Assembly: GCA_014607495.2 (NCBI GenBank)
Contig: CP053175.1
Span: forward strand, 1,488,001 to 1,552,000
DNA length: 64,000 bases
Direction: 5' to 3'
From: Carposina sasakii
Lineage: Eukaryota; Arthropoda; Insecta; Lepidoptera; Carposinidae
Each line of letters opens with the position of its first letter. Position 1 is the first letter of the stretch. Both the position numbers and the translations under genes were made by a program. The notes beneath the pieces are model-generated. The model saw only the letters and a list, made by a program, of their open reading frames with translations, ran no database searches and was not told the DNA's origin. Below are positions 42,935 through 53,058 of the stretch, one piece after another.

Positions 42935-43165
42935 TGAGATAGGCAGTGGGCGGGTCACATCTGCCGTAGAACCGATGGACGGTGGAGTAAGCAGGTTCTC
43001 GAATGGAGACCGCGCCTCGGCTAGCGTAGCGTTGGACGCCCTCCGGCCAGATGGACCGATGACTTAAAGATGGCGGCTGGTAGTGACTGGGTGGCAAAAA
43101 CGGGAGACCGAGCCTTGTGGCGTGCCCTGGAGGAGGCCTACGTCCAGCAGTGGACTGCAATAGGC
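42935..43165 (+). pseudogene. RTE-type reverse transcriptase C-terminus
   Basis: The plus frame reads WAGHICRRTDGRWSKQVLEW, then RPRLG, an in-frame stop, RSVGRPPARWTDDLKMAAGS, DWVAKTGDRALWRALEEAYV and QQWTAIG. The order W-x-GH, R-x-D-x-RW, GRPPxRWxDD, DR-x-x-WR and EAYVQQW is the signature of RTE LINE C-termini. About 75 codons survive with a single internal stop. Upstream endonuclease and catalytic domains are absent. It is the best-preserved source of the tail shared by the family R elements. Confidence 0.75.
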
Positions 43166-43189
43166 TGGCGACGATATACGAGATATTTC

Positions 43190-43250
43190 AGTGGTGACTG
43201 GTATCGAACCTACGCCGTTCGACTGGAAAGCTATCACCGCTTTTGTTATT
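43190..43250 (-). mobile_element. SINE family G head fragment
   Basis: TGGTATCGAACCTACGCC and GAAAGCTATCACCGCTTTTG are the reverse of a B-box and head start like 56960-57023. Confidence 0.5.
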
Positions 43251-43307
43251 AACTATTTCCTGAATATTAACATTTTCCTGTGTTTAAAGACTACTTATAA
43301 TTATATA

Positions 43308-43566
43308 CAGGCTGTAACGAAAGGGATATTTTAAGCGAATAGCTATGTAAATAGCCCACTAAAAGGAACCTATCCACAAAATTTCAGTCTCAAAATCAGA
43401 TGTTTACTTTTCAGATAGTATGGAGAATTCTTAAACAACATAGGAATGTTCATACAATCTTGAAAAATAAACATGTGATTTATGGCCTCAAATTTTAGAA
43501 ATAGGTTCTCTACAATGGGCTATTTACATAGGTTTTCGCTTAACATACCCTTTCTGTTACACCCTG
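43308..43566. mobile_element. Foldback MITE family P (copy 3)
   Basis: CAGGCTGTAACGAAAGGGAT at the left, CCCTTTCTGTTACACCCTG at the right, TA flanks, 259 bp, arms mirrored through the centre. Confidence 0.8.
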
Positions 43567-43615
43567 TATATCTTTATGTTTGTATACAATAAAGCATAAG
43601 AATTATATTTATTTA

Positions 43616-43837
43616 CTAGTGGACGCCCGCGACTCCGTCCGCGTGGACTGCAGAAAAATCAAAATGTCGAAATTATCCGGGATAAAAACATTTTCCCGGG
43701 ATAAAAAGTAGCCTATATGTTAAGTGGTACCGATAACAATATATTCCTGAAAACTGTATCGAAATCGGTCCAGCCGTTTCTGATATTAGCGTGCACAAAC
43801 ATCAATCCATAACAATTTTATTATATGTATAGATAGA
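43616..43837 (-). mobile_element. Helitron, near-intact (reverse)
   Basis: On the minus strand the 3' end is GCGGGCGTCCACTAG followed by T. Inside are CTGCAGTCCACGCGGACGGA in reverse, TTATCCCGGGAAAATGTTTT and the 5' TATATAATAAAATTGTTATG. It preserves the uninterrupted form of the Helitron split at 28252. Confidence 0.7.
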
Positions 43838-43982
43838 TATATTTTATTTAGAACACCAAACAGCGCAACAGAATAAATATGCTAGTTATTAAAATAACCT
43901 TAACAGAAGCCAAAAAACAGGTATTTCTAATGTAACAATAATCTATACATACAATAATTAATAATATTTTCAACCACCGGCG
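43838..43982. other. Short spacer
   Basis: AT-rich. No feature. Confidence 0.5.
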
Positions 43983-44232
43983 CAGGGTGTAAACAAAAAG
44001 GTTATGTTAAGCAAAAAGCTATGTAAATAGCCCACTGTAGAGAACCTATTCACAAAATTTGAGACCCGAAATCACATGTTTATTTTTCCCGATAGTATGG
44101 AGAATTTTTAAATATTTCAGGAATTTTCATATAATCTTGAAAAATAAAAATGTGATTTCGAGTCTCAAATTTTGGAAATAGGTTCTCTATAGTGGGCTAT
44201 TTACATAGCTTTTCCCTTTCTGTTACACCCTG
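43983..44232. mobile_element. Foldback MITE family P (copy 4)
   Basis: CAGGGTGTAAACAAAAAGGT at the left, CCCTTTCTGTTACACCCTG at the right. The left TA has decayed to CG; a small deletion lies near the right end (TAGCTTTTCCCTTTCTG). Confidence 0.8.
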
Positions 44233-44372
44233 TATACATGTCAAAATTTTCTTAAATGATTGAGTAAGTGATTTTTGTATTTTACTATTTTCTTGTTATA
44301 AAGTCAAAATGTGTTTTTTTTTTTTATAAAATTTCATGTATTTGTATTCTTTTAAAATAAAGGGGGGTATAG

Positions 44373-44549
44373 TGTAAGGGTATTATGTTACACCTTATTG
44401 TCCTTATGTATTTAGTGGTGTTTAGACAGCGACACGTTTCAGTCGTTTCTATAATAAACGTACTTCAGTGATTACGTGCTGTTTCATTTGTGACCGACCA
44501 CTCACGTTGAGGATAGGTATCGAGGATCAGGAGATACATAACCCTCACA
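44373..44549 (+). mobile_element. Solo or 3' LTR remnant (177 bp) with purine tract
   Basis: Begins TGTAAGGGT and ends ACCCTCACA, imperfect inverted ends of the TG...CA kind. A purine tract AAAATAAAGGGGGGTATAG stands immediately upstream (44354-44372), and an AATAAA signal lies inside (TATAATAAACG). A short LTR with a G-rich tract is common for Ty1/copia elements, but no coding remnant is visible upstream, so the class is open. Confidence 0.55.
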
Positions 44550-44788
44550 CTACTAACTACGTCTTAACGAAGAGCTCGTAAAGTCAGCGTTACGCACCAT
44601 TTAGTGCCCCGACTCGCCGATTTATATTTTTTCTGCTGATTTTTATCGCCGTGATCACACACTTAATATAAAAACATAATATTATGAGCAGTTTTGTCGT
44701 AAAACGGTGGCACATTTTATCTTAATTTTTGGGCTTTATGGGTAGAATCTTATCCGTATTGCAAAGATTTTATGTAGTTTTTTATGTT
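44550..44788. other. Spacer without recognised feature
   Basis: No supported feature. Confidence 0.45.
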
Positions 44789-44930
44789 CAAGGGCCGATT
44801 TTTCCAAACGTCAGATAGCCTTTCAGGAGAAGAATAAAGTTAATGCTGTCTCTCTCTAACTTAACCATGATAGAGACAGTACGATCTTTATTCTACAGAT
44901 AGGCTAATTGACGATCGGAAAAATCAGTTA
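44789..44930. mobile_element. Imperfect palindromic MITE
   Basis: GGCCGATTTTTCCAAACGTC with AGATAGCCTTTCAGGAGAAG is mirrored by CAGATAGGCTAATTGACGAT and CGGAAAAATC. AATAAAG at 44835 pairs with CTTTATT at 44887. About 140 bp. Superfamily unknown. Confidence 0.55.
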
Positions 44931-45167
44931 AGTCAGAGTTGGGATGGGATAATGACAAAATATATGGCATAATACATTTGTCACAAATTAATATAATTTT
45001 GTAAAAAATTTGGGAAAAACCGAAGAGAATCGTCGCTGTGCGGTATATCGCCAAATGAAGCGCAATTCAGGGTGCTTTGTTCAAAGACAGCCATATCTAC
45101 AAAATATATCAGACGGAAATCTCGTGAGGGGATGGTAGATGCAGATTTCAGTAGAATACGCGACTAG
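44931..45167. other. Spacer without recognised feature
   Basis: AT-rich. No feature. Confidence 0.45.
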
Positions 45168-45304
45168 TCGCCAATTTCTATAACGGATCTTGAGAGATTT
45201 TTTGCATATCTTAGATTTAATCTTCAATTGTTTTCATACAAAATTTCAAATTAGGAATTTAAAAATCCGAGATTCTTTTCGATTTCTCGTATTGAAATTG
45301 GCCG
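45168..45304. mobile_element. MITE family D (copy 2)
   Basis: TCGCCAATTTCTATAACGGA to GTATTGAAATTGGCCG, with TAG on both sides (45165-45167 and 45305-45307). Confidence 0.7.
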
Positions 45305-45368
45305 TAGGTCGTCAAAGAACTAGAGATGCGAGTTTATCAAGTTAAATAACATGACAATTACGCTATCA

Positions 45369-45611
45369 TCCTACTATACTCGTGCGAGTATTATAAAAGC
45401 GGAAGTTTGTAAGTGTGGATCTAAGGATGTTTGTTACTCTTTCACATAAAAACGGCTGGAGCGATTTCAGTAAAATTTGGCATGGAGTTAGCTGACACCC
45501 TGAATTAACACATAGGCTACTTTTATCCCGGGAAAATATTTTTATCCCGGATAATTCCGACATTTTGTATTTTCTGCAGTCCACGCGGACGAAGTCGCTG
45601 GCATCCACTAG
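45369..45611 (+). mobile_element. Helitron, complete non-autonomous copy (243 bp)
   Basis: 5' TCCTACTATACTCGTGC and 3' GCATCCACTAG, inserted between A (45368) and T (45612) as Helitrons do. GTCCACGCGGAC near the 3' end can form a short stem. There is no terminal inverted repeat and no target duplication. The 80-codon minus frame across it is accidental. Confidence 0.8.
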
Positions 45612-45612
45612 T

Positions 45613-46174
45613 ATAATATAAACTGTTTGCCAATTTATGTATATTATACTTACTTATATGGTTTTTTAATAACCGACTGCGTAAAAACTGTGACACTCAC
45701 ACGAGTTTAGACGATTCCAATGACATCTCTTAAGCTTAAATGCGACAAATCGTTTAGGCTCTAGAACCTGCCAAAGACATATACATACCTACACTCGAAA
45801 AACATAACCCTTCTTCAGAGAGATAAAAATACAGTAGTAATACGAGTAATACAAGATTTCTTCTATACAAGTGGCCCTTATATCTAAGTCTGTTGGATAC
45901 CAGTTTGAATTATGACAGTACATTTATTGTCCTTCAAACACAATGTGCGAGAAAACGATAGCGGTCTTTGAAGAAATTATTGTTTTGTCATCCGACAGAT
46001 AGATGGTAGCTATTGAGTTCTGTGTACATGAATTTCACATGGAATATACTGTTTATATATCTTACTAGAAGTTGGTAAGCAACGTTCATTGGATTATAAG
46101 TCTCCGTAAGGGTCGATCAGTTATTTTGGACTTATTTAGAAGCTACATTTGATATTTATGTATTAATATAATCC
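45613..46174. other. Stretch without recognised gene
   Basis: CTTAAATGCGACAAATCGTT and GGCTCTAGAACCTGCCAAAG near 45733-45775 match a decayed repeat at 8660-8705. Confidence 0.4.
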
Positions 46175-46445
46175 GTTAGGATATGGTTGATCGTTTCATC
46201 TTTAAACATTGTGCTGAGGGATTCAGCTTTGTTTGCCGAGATTTGGCTAGTGTATAGCTATCGGGATGAAAAATAACGTTGCCAATATGTAATTTAGAAA
46301 AGTGATGGTAAAATTCGTCATCCGAGTAATTGACCCGGTGGCTCAGTGGTTAGAGCGGCTGGCACGGTTTGCAGTGGTCGTGGGTTCGATTCCCACTCGG
46401 GTGAGATTTTTTTCCATTTTCTTTATTAATAATTTTATAATTATT
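46175..46445 (+). mobile_element. tRNA-containing SINE-like element, complete
   Basis: Body (GGTTGATCGTTTCATCTTTA, CATTGTGCTGAGGGATTCAG, AGCTATCGGGATGAAAAATA, AATTCGTCATCCGAGTAATT), then a complete tRNA-like unit, then the tail CCATTTTCTTTATTAATAAT. The tRNA-like unit is near the 3' end rather than at the 5' end as in classical SINEs. Confidence 0.7.
46332..46404 (+). other. tRNA-like unit (not a functional tRNA)
   Basis: GACCCGGTGGCTCAGTGGTT starts it and GTGGGTTCGATTCCCAC is the T-arm. The D-arm GCTCAGTGGTTAGAGC pairs. The anticodon stem does not form properly, and the same unit recurs in the other copies of this element. The frame crossing it (63 codons from 46302) is a translation of this RNA segment, not a gene. 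Confidence 0.65.
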
Positions 46446-46539
46446 GTATTGTTTAAAAGCCTTATGTTTTATACATTATCTTGGCCTACTTAATCGATAC
46501 ACGCTATACATATAGTGAAAAAATAGGAAGATAAGTAGA

Positions 46540-46640
46540 TATATCTGAAATTTCTGAATTTTCCGGAGAAAATTTTCTGTGGTTTTCGCTTTAGACTCAT
46601 AGTCTAAAGTCACCATATCAATATGTGCCTGGAATCTAAG
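46540..46640 (+). mobile_element. Family E fragment
   Basis: CTGAATTTTCCGGAGAAAAT, GTCTAAAGTCACCATATCAA and TATGTGCCTGG, as at 24690-24765. Confidence 0.5.
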
Positions 46641-47219
46641 GATTAAACCTCATCAAATATATTATTATGTAGTTACCCTTAATGGCAAGATTAATATATT
46701 TTATAATTTTAAAAAATAATCTGACTAAAACTAATCACAAAAACTAATAAGTCAACACAACGAGCTGCAAATTTAATTAAATCCTTACCTAAAGTAACAA
46801 GAAATAACTTAATTTATCCTCTAGGTAGGCACTTAACATTAACCTGATTTATGATACCAAATTATCTCCTCTTAAACTATAAAATATTCCTAGACAGCTC
46901 TCGACAACAACTTGCATTATAAGTTTAAACTTTATGCAAACACAATAAAGTTGCTATTAAAGCATCTGCTGTATTATAGACTAAGAGCTGTGTATAGAAT
47001 ACACATTTCATTATATCTGCGCTAACGAGAGTATAGAGGGAGCTAGTGTCGTAATTACGTAGTTTGTTATTTAGTTATCGCGATACTGATGCATTCTGTT
47101 TGTTTACTAAAATTTCAATTAACATATTAACCACAACAGCGATGCATCCAAGAGATATTGGTATATCTGTCACAATAATGTTTCTATTATAAATACACAC
47201 AATGCTATGTTAAGGATTT
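46641..47219. other. Stretch without recognised feature
   Basis: AT-rich. Nothing supported. Confidence 0.5.
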
Positions 47220-47400
47220 TTTTTTCAACACATTAACGTAGTCTTGTGTCGTGGGTACTAAGCGACGGTATATAAATACATACATGACTCGGAAACAAAC
47301 ATTGATATTCATCATATCAATGTTTGCAACTACCGGGATCCGAACCCAGGACCTATGGCGTCGCAGGCAGGGTCACTACCTACTAGACCAGTCGGCCGTC
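47220..47400 (-). mobile_element. SINE family F, 3' part shortened
   Basis: Reverse of the tRNA-like head (ends CAGTCGGCCGTC at 47400; B-box region CGGGATCCGAACCCAGGACC) plus most of the body down to CTTGTGTCGTGGGTACTAAG. Compared with 42475 a stretch containing TAAGTATAGAAACATC is deleted. Confidence 0.7.
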
Positions 47401-47914
47401 AAATCAATCTATCAATCAATCAAAACGAAGGGTAGCAGGAGCTGCAGGGCCGTAAAGAGAATCCCAAAGCCTCATTTGGCAAAGCGGGAACAAATATATA
47501 TGAACCATGTAAGTAAGTATTAAAATGGAATTTATTACAGAAAGTATAAAGAATTACCAGTATAGGTGTACAAGATCGGTTTCTGGAACTTACCTGAAAA
47601 AAAAAACATAAAATTTACTACAGACTCAACATTTAAAAAAATTGCGAGAATCACTGAAGTAAATATACTATGTGTGACCGCTGCAACAAGCTCGCAGATA
47701 AACAAACATTAAACTTCAAAGAAAACAGCATTGTCCTAACAAAATACATCCTTTTTTTACTAGTCCAACGACAGACGCTAAGTCCCAATTTCCATAGACT
47801 TACGTAAGAAAGAGCGAGTAAACATCAAAGTACGGATCAGTCGTCTCTTTCGGGCGCACGTTCCGACGGAGATCCGTATTAAATCCGATTAGCTGTAGTC
47901 CGAGAGGTCCTGCG
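47401..47914. other. Stretch without recognised gene
   Basis: A few family A-like words near 47430-47500 (GCAGGAGCTGCAGGGCCGTA, CATTTGGCAAAGCGGG). Otherwise AT-rich. Confidence 0.4.
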
Positions 47915-48128
47915 CTGATGCGGGGCTACACTAGAATACATCAGCTGCATCTCCTTCCGTGCATGTCGTAAGAGTCGACTAAAGAACTCGGGCCTTCTCT
48001 CAGGCGATAAGCTAGCAACTTGTCACTGATCATTAAGATCTGACCTCGCGATGTTAAACGTAGCTGTGGGATCTCCTGTATGATCGTGCAGTTCTGGCTA
48101 CCCCATTTCGGGAACACGGCCGTGTCTA
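47915..48128 (-). repeat. Family A, near full-length (reverse)
   Basis: GATGCGGGGCTACACTAGAA, TCCGTGCATGTCGTAAGAGT, CAGGCGATAAGCTAGCAACT, AAACGTAGCTGTGGGATCTC, GTGCAGTTCTGGCTACCCCA and CGGGAACACGGCCGTGT. One of the best copies for building a consensus. Confidence 0.75.
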
Positions 48129-49189
48129 TATCTATAGATCTAACCCGAGAGGTGAGTGCTGGTAATAATAGCAATAAACATTTTGTTTATTTGAAAAAAG
48201 GCTTCTACTCGTATAACAAGTTTTATCGATAGGTACATGTTTCAAAAAAAGATAATTTAACCTAGATAGATCATATTCGAGAATAATTGAATAACAACTA
48301 CCAACATACGAGTAGATAATATGAGTAATATGATAAAATAAACGGACATCGAAAACCTGATGGAAATTAAAGCTGCTACATGCCTCAAAATATTTATTTT
48401 TATGTTTCAATATTAGGTATTCCAAAAAGAATTTCATATTATAATATACTATGCCATTGTCGCAGGCCCAAATAATAGAATAATCCATTTCTGTATTTTT
48501 AATTTAAGATACATTCTTTCTTGAGCTACTAACATTTATGTTGTTTATTCGAAAAATAGATTCTTTAAGTTTTTATTCCATTAGCAGATCAAATTAATTT
48601 ATATTATTCTTAAAAATTGTCACTTGAAATATATACATAATCATTTTATCATAATGACGGGCAGTCGATTCGGTGGAAACACGATTAGGCAGAATATAAG
48701 CTAACACTCAGCCCCCTTAACCAAGCCTCTATCGGCGATTTTTTTTTGACATTAGTGATCATCATTGAAACTGGAAATGACATGTAAGCGTATGTTGTCA
48801 AATTTTCTTCCGACAATGCATTATGCCACTTCCATTTGTTAAGTTTCATTGAATGATCATCACTATGAACTGTCAAAAAACTTAGCCCATATAGGCAGGG
48901 TAAGGATGTTTAAAGATCTGCCCTTATCTAGTCCTCGGCTCCCGGTCTACAAAAGGTTTTACATCCTCAATGCATCATGTAATTTACATGCAACCCAGAG
49001 ATGTACCGGTCGCTTGCGCTCACTAGATTACCGACTTGTTCTGTTATTTAGCTATCTGTATATATACTAAGCCTGCCTTTCTACTACAGATATGTTATGC
49101 TATGTTACTAAGGATGCATGTGATATCCAGCTACCATATTCATTGGTCCATGATGTCAATGAATTTGATTAGTGGATATTAAAATCATA
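48129..49189. other. Long stretch without recognised gene
   Basis: A 118-codon minus frame at 48132-48488 is AT-rich and hydrophobic with no motif, and it enters the family A copy, so it is not called. The rest shows nothing. Confidence 0.4.
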
Positions 49190-49408
49190 TATTCTTCTCT
49201 TCCCGGGTATACTCTACAAGTCAGTAGAGGGACAAGTGTCTCGGTGTTTTGTAGGCGATGGGCTGACCACCTGTCACTACTAACAGAACTTGTACATCTC
49301 AACTATACCCTCAAAATAGGTCAGAAATGGCATCATGTGGTCCTATCGGCCCTTGGTGCTCTGCCAGCCCGTAAGGGATAAAGGCGTGATTATATGTATG
49401 TATGTGTG
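49190..49408 (+). mobile_element. SINE-like repeat, family C (copy 2)
   Basis: TTCTTCTCTTCCCGGGTATA, GGCGATGGGCTGACCACCTG, CTCAACTATACCCTCAAAAT, GGTCCTATCGGCCCTTGGTG and GGCGTGATTATATGTATGTA. The MITE of family Q has inserted directly after its TATG tail. Confidence 0.7.
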
Positions 49409-49412
49409 TATA

Positions 49413-49785
49413 CAGGATGTTTTTTTGTGGCCACCTTTAACGAAGGGTACGTACTCTATACAGTAAGTTTATGCCAAAAAAAAAGCTGGGAATTTTTTTT
49501 TTTTTCTGAAAAAAAATTTTAAATTCCTTGGTCGTGCGAAATTTATAGTGTCTAGTGTTTATGTTAGTTTTTTTATAGACAGATATTAATTATTTTTCGT
49601 GAAAAAATCCTGCTACGCGCGGCTATGTGCATTTATGCAGAAAAACGCAGTCTATTTACTCAACTTTGGACCCTAATATTTTGGAAACCAGACACTTCCC
49701 AGGTATGCTTCCATGGAGAAAAATGATCGTGATGATGAGGAGATTCCGTAGTTTTCGGGAACGTTGACGACCAAAAATCATCCTG
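49413..49785 (+). mobile_element. MITE family Q, complete copy (373 bp)
   Basis: CAGGATGTTTTTTTGTGGCC to GACGACCAAAAATCATCCTG with TA on both sides. The ends are imperfect inverted repeats of about 15 bp, and the interior is not palindromic. No coding capacity. Confidence 0.8.
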
Positions 49786-50291
49786 TATATGTAAAATCAT
49801 ATATAGCAACGTAACATAGCACATCTTTCTCAACTTGGGATAAAGTTCCTAGATTCGAATCCCGATAGGGGGCAAACAGAATAAAGTAGACTTTAAATTG
49901 CTTCAGTAACTTCATATGCAGGATAAAGCATTTTGTAGCTCTGCCTAAACCGCTGATCTTAGAGAAAGTATATAATTTTGCAGACAGTCATGGGCGGCCG
50001 GTAGTTTAAGTACATATAACCCTAAATTAAAGTCAAGATACGAGTTTTATACAGGAAATGCAATAAGTTACAGGATTAAATCACAATATTTGATATTCAA
50101 CAATACATTAAACACATTAAATACACGAGTATCTCGTAGCATAGTAAATAATACAACTTTATATATTTGATTGATTCCAGTTTGGGCTTCACTTCACTGA
50201 GCATTTAACGATCAGGTGACACTGATCTATTCAATAACAGACAGATAACTAAATTCGTAATAAAATACTAATAAATTGTGATGAGTCCTAT
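49786..50291. other. Stretch without recognised feature
   Basis: GACAGTCATGGGCGGCCGGTAG near 49980-50002 is a Helitron-like 3' fragment. Nothing else seen. Confidence 0.4.
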
Positions 50292-50505
50292 GCTGAAGCG
50301 GGGCTTCACTAGAATACATCAGCTGCATCTCCTTCCGTGCATGTCGTAAGAGTCGCCTAAGGAACTCGGACATTATCTCAGGCGATTAGCTAGCAACTAG
50401 TCACTGATTATTTACATCTGTCCCAGCTTCGCTAAACGTGGTTTTGTGCGATCTTCTTTAATATTCTGCAGTTCTGGCTACCCCATTTCGGTAACATAGT
50501 CATGA
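50292..50505 (-). repeat. Family A, near full-length (reverse)
   Basis: GAAGCGGGGCTTCACTAGAA, CGTGCATGTCGTAAGAGTCG, GATTAGCTAGCAACTAGTCA, CTAAACGTGGTTTTGTGCGA and GCAGTTCTGGCTACCCCATT. Confidence 0.75.
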
Positions 50506-50807
50506 ATGTTACGAGTATGTAAAAATTGTAATTGTTTATGTGCGTATTCTGCTCGTTCCAAGTTCAATGAACGTCAAAGCTAATATTTACGAAGACCGAC
50601 GGCCTGGAGTGAAAAACGGGCTGTTTGTTCTCTAGGTACTTTTTAATTAAACCAATATAGGTAGGGTTTTATTAAAAGCGATTTAATATTACTTTAAACG
50701 TTTATAGCAGGAAGGCGATCGGCCATATAACCCGAACTATAAATAAATGCCAAAACTTTAGTTATAAAGAAAAACAAGTCTATGCTAAACGTGGCTGTAG
50801 GATATCC

Positions 50808-50868
50808 TAACGGTTCTGACAGTTACGTAACGATTCTGACAGTTTCGTAACGATTCTGACAGTTTCGT
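50808..50868. repeat. Three tandem 20-bp units
   Basis: TAACGATTCTGACAGTTTCG repeated three times (first unit with two variants), directly after a family A-like GCTAAACGTGGCTGTAGGAT. Confidence 0.9.
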
Positions 50869-51303
50869 TCATAACGTTATGTTAAATAAATCCTTTAAAA
50901 AAAAATCGCAATAAAACAACATCAAACACACGGAAAACATGGAGAAATAAAAATAAATTCAGCTTCCATTTCGAGCAGCTTGTTATTTTATTAAAACTCC
51001 ATTTCGCCTCAAACAAAACGTAGAAGCTGAAACAAATTCAATTCGAAAGAGTCAGAGACTCGATTGACTTTCATAATGCAATGTCCTTATTTGAATTGCC
51101 AATGGCTACGACTAGGGTCGCCAGGTCGCCAAACCGTTGCCGGACAGAGTCTGTCCGGACATATAGGCAAAAAAACACCGTATACACAAACAACGTACTG
51201 TACATTAGTGAAGATTACCGGACACGACACATTTATTTTTTCAGATAATATGGAGTAAATCCTAAACAACTCTGTGAGAAAACAGAATAGAATGTTCATA
51301 CAA
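50869..51303. other. Stretch without recognised gene
   Basis: TCCGGACATATAGGCAAA and CAGGTCGCCAAACC lie in a moderately GC-rich part near 51100-51170. No frame of note. Confidence 0.4.
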
Positions 51304-51925
51304 TTTTATTATTATTATTATGCTTTATTGTACACAGTAAAGTTTTCACAGATAAAGTTTATGACAAAGAAAATGTACAAAGGCGTGCTTATCTCTAAGA
51401 GAGATTTCTTCCAGCAAACCAATCGTGAAAGAGAAATAAACATAAGAGGTAGGTATGTGTGCACACAAACAGACCAATAAACTAAATAATTAAATAAAAG
51501 AAAATACATAAACCTAAAATAAACAAAAATACCTAAATAGACTACATAAACATAAATACCTAAATAAAACACATAAACATAGATAAGCATAGATAAATAG
51601 CATACATACTTAAGGATAAAAATAACGACAAATGTAAGTATATTGGTATAAAATGGTAAGAAACCAATATTCAGACACTATTAATCAAGAAGATGTGAGA
51701 AATAAATGAAGGACCTTCAATCTTTTCTTAAAAATATCAACTGATGGACAGTCTCTCACAGAGTGAGGCAGCGAATTCCATAGCTTTACCGCATCGACAA
51801 TGAAAGAGTAGTTAAAAGCAACTGAATTGTGTCGAGGAGTTTTTAGTAAGGAAGCTGTATTGAACCTCAAAAGAAATTTTATGGAGAAGTTCTTTATAGA
51901 GGTTTATTTTTGTAGCTAGGTAATC
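51304..51925 (-). mobile_element. 5'-truncated non-LTR retrotransposon (CR1/Jockey-like)
   Basis: Minus-strand coding end at 51870-51685, then an AT-rich 3' UTR, ending in a TAA/ATA trinucleotide tail at about 51304-51320. Length about 620 bp. Confidence 0.6.
51685..51870 (-). pseudogene. Non-LTR reverse transcriptase C-terminus
   Basis: The 61 residues include LLKTPRHNSVAFNYSFIVDA, VKLWNSLPHSVRDCPSVDIF and KKRLKVLHLFLTSS, then a stop. R-x-N-S-x-x-x-x-S, a short aromatic segment, WNSLP and the FKKRLK helix are the conserved ending of CR1/Jockey-type reverse transcriptases. The frame is intact from the truncation point to the stop, so this copy may be fairly young. The catalytic domains are not present. 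Confidence 0.65.
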
Positions 51926-51942
51926 GTCAATACAAACGTACA

Positions 51943-52028
51943 TACACGGCTGTATTCCCATAATGGAGTAGCCGGTTCCTTGATTGATATGCACGGAAGG
52001 AGATGCAGCTGATATATTCCAGTGAAGC
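51943..52028 (+). repeat. Family A fragment, internally deleted
   Basis: ACACGGCTGTATTCCCATAA, ATGGAGTAGCCGG, then a jump to TTGATATGCACGGAAGGAGA and TGCAGCTGATATATTCCAGT. Confidence 0.6.
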
Positions 52029-53058
52029 ACATACGTCATCAAAATTTATGTTACTCAAACATGTCGCAAGGAAGCTGTATATTTATTTGCAGACTGCTAT
52101 GACGATTTCGCTGTAATATTTATATTTTCTTTCCACGATACTCTAAAAATCTTGAAATTCTATTATAAAATTTTCATAATAAGATTTTGAGATTTTATTA
52201 TGAATGTGAGAGAAAATAGAAAACCTGGAGTACTTACGTAACTATTACTCTTTTATATAAACGTAATCAGAATAAAGCATCTTATTTTCGTTATATTTTG
52301 CTTAAAATAGAAATATTTAATATTTTTGTGGTATTTCTTTAAGAAAGTAGTAGGTAGGTAGTTTGCTAATCTTATTTCCATCAACTAATTTAATGTAATA
52401 CTAAGAAAGTGAGTAAAAGTAAGATAATATAGATGGAGTTACATGTGGGTGTCACATCAACCGTTGACATCACACTCAACCATTGAATTTTTAACTTACA
52501 ACTCATATTATCGTTAAACCATTTCGGTGTCGTTACATATCCGTTATTTTCCCTGACATGAGCATAACAATCCAATTCCGCAATTCTAGTTGGAAATAAA
52601 TGGAATCCAGCATAGCAGTGCATCGCACCTGTCCACGGGGCGCATATAAATCTGCTTGGGATATAACGATATATCGGTCAGAATAGAGAATCCGTAGACG
52701 ATATAATACATTTCTCATTAACATTATCGTGGGGTATAGTATACTATACCCAATTACGATTAGATTTGATCACGTCATTTAACGATCGTGTAAAATGAAA
52801 GATTGTTAAAGAAAATATTACAATGACGAAATGCGAACGATTCAATACAATCTGCTTTAGTACCTGCTATTCATATTTCCAATACATCCCACTTCTAAAA
52901 GCACTTTTTTATAATCAGAAGTTTATTTACATATACCTATATTTTTTTCAGTTAAGTAATGCTACCAGTTGCGTTAATGAATTGTTTAGATGATATTGAG
53001 TTGTAAAGTGGGAAATAGTTAATACATATTTATTAATTACTTATAGTTCCATATTTTA
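52029..53058. other. Long stretch without recognised gene
   Basis: AT-rich. Contains a 20-bp palindrome at 52732-52751. Minus frames at 52390 and 52533 have no motif. Confidence 0.4.
52732..52751. repeat. Perfect 20-bp palindrome
   Basis: GGGTATAGTATACTATACCC. Confidence 0.9.

Noticed and set aside
46332..46404. Genuine tRNA gene
   Set aside because: The anticodon stem does not fold and the unit is repeated inside a mobile element at 11 kb and 41 kb.
46302..46493. 63-codon frame containing AQWLERLARFAVVVGSIPTR
   Set aside because: This is the translation of a tRNA-like unit, a well-known artefact.
48132..48488. 118-codon minus frame
   Set aside because: AT-rich, overlaps a family A repeat, no motif.
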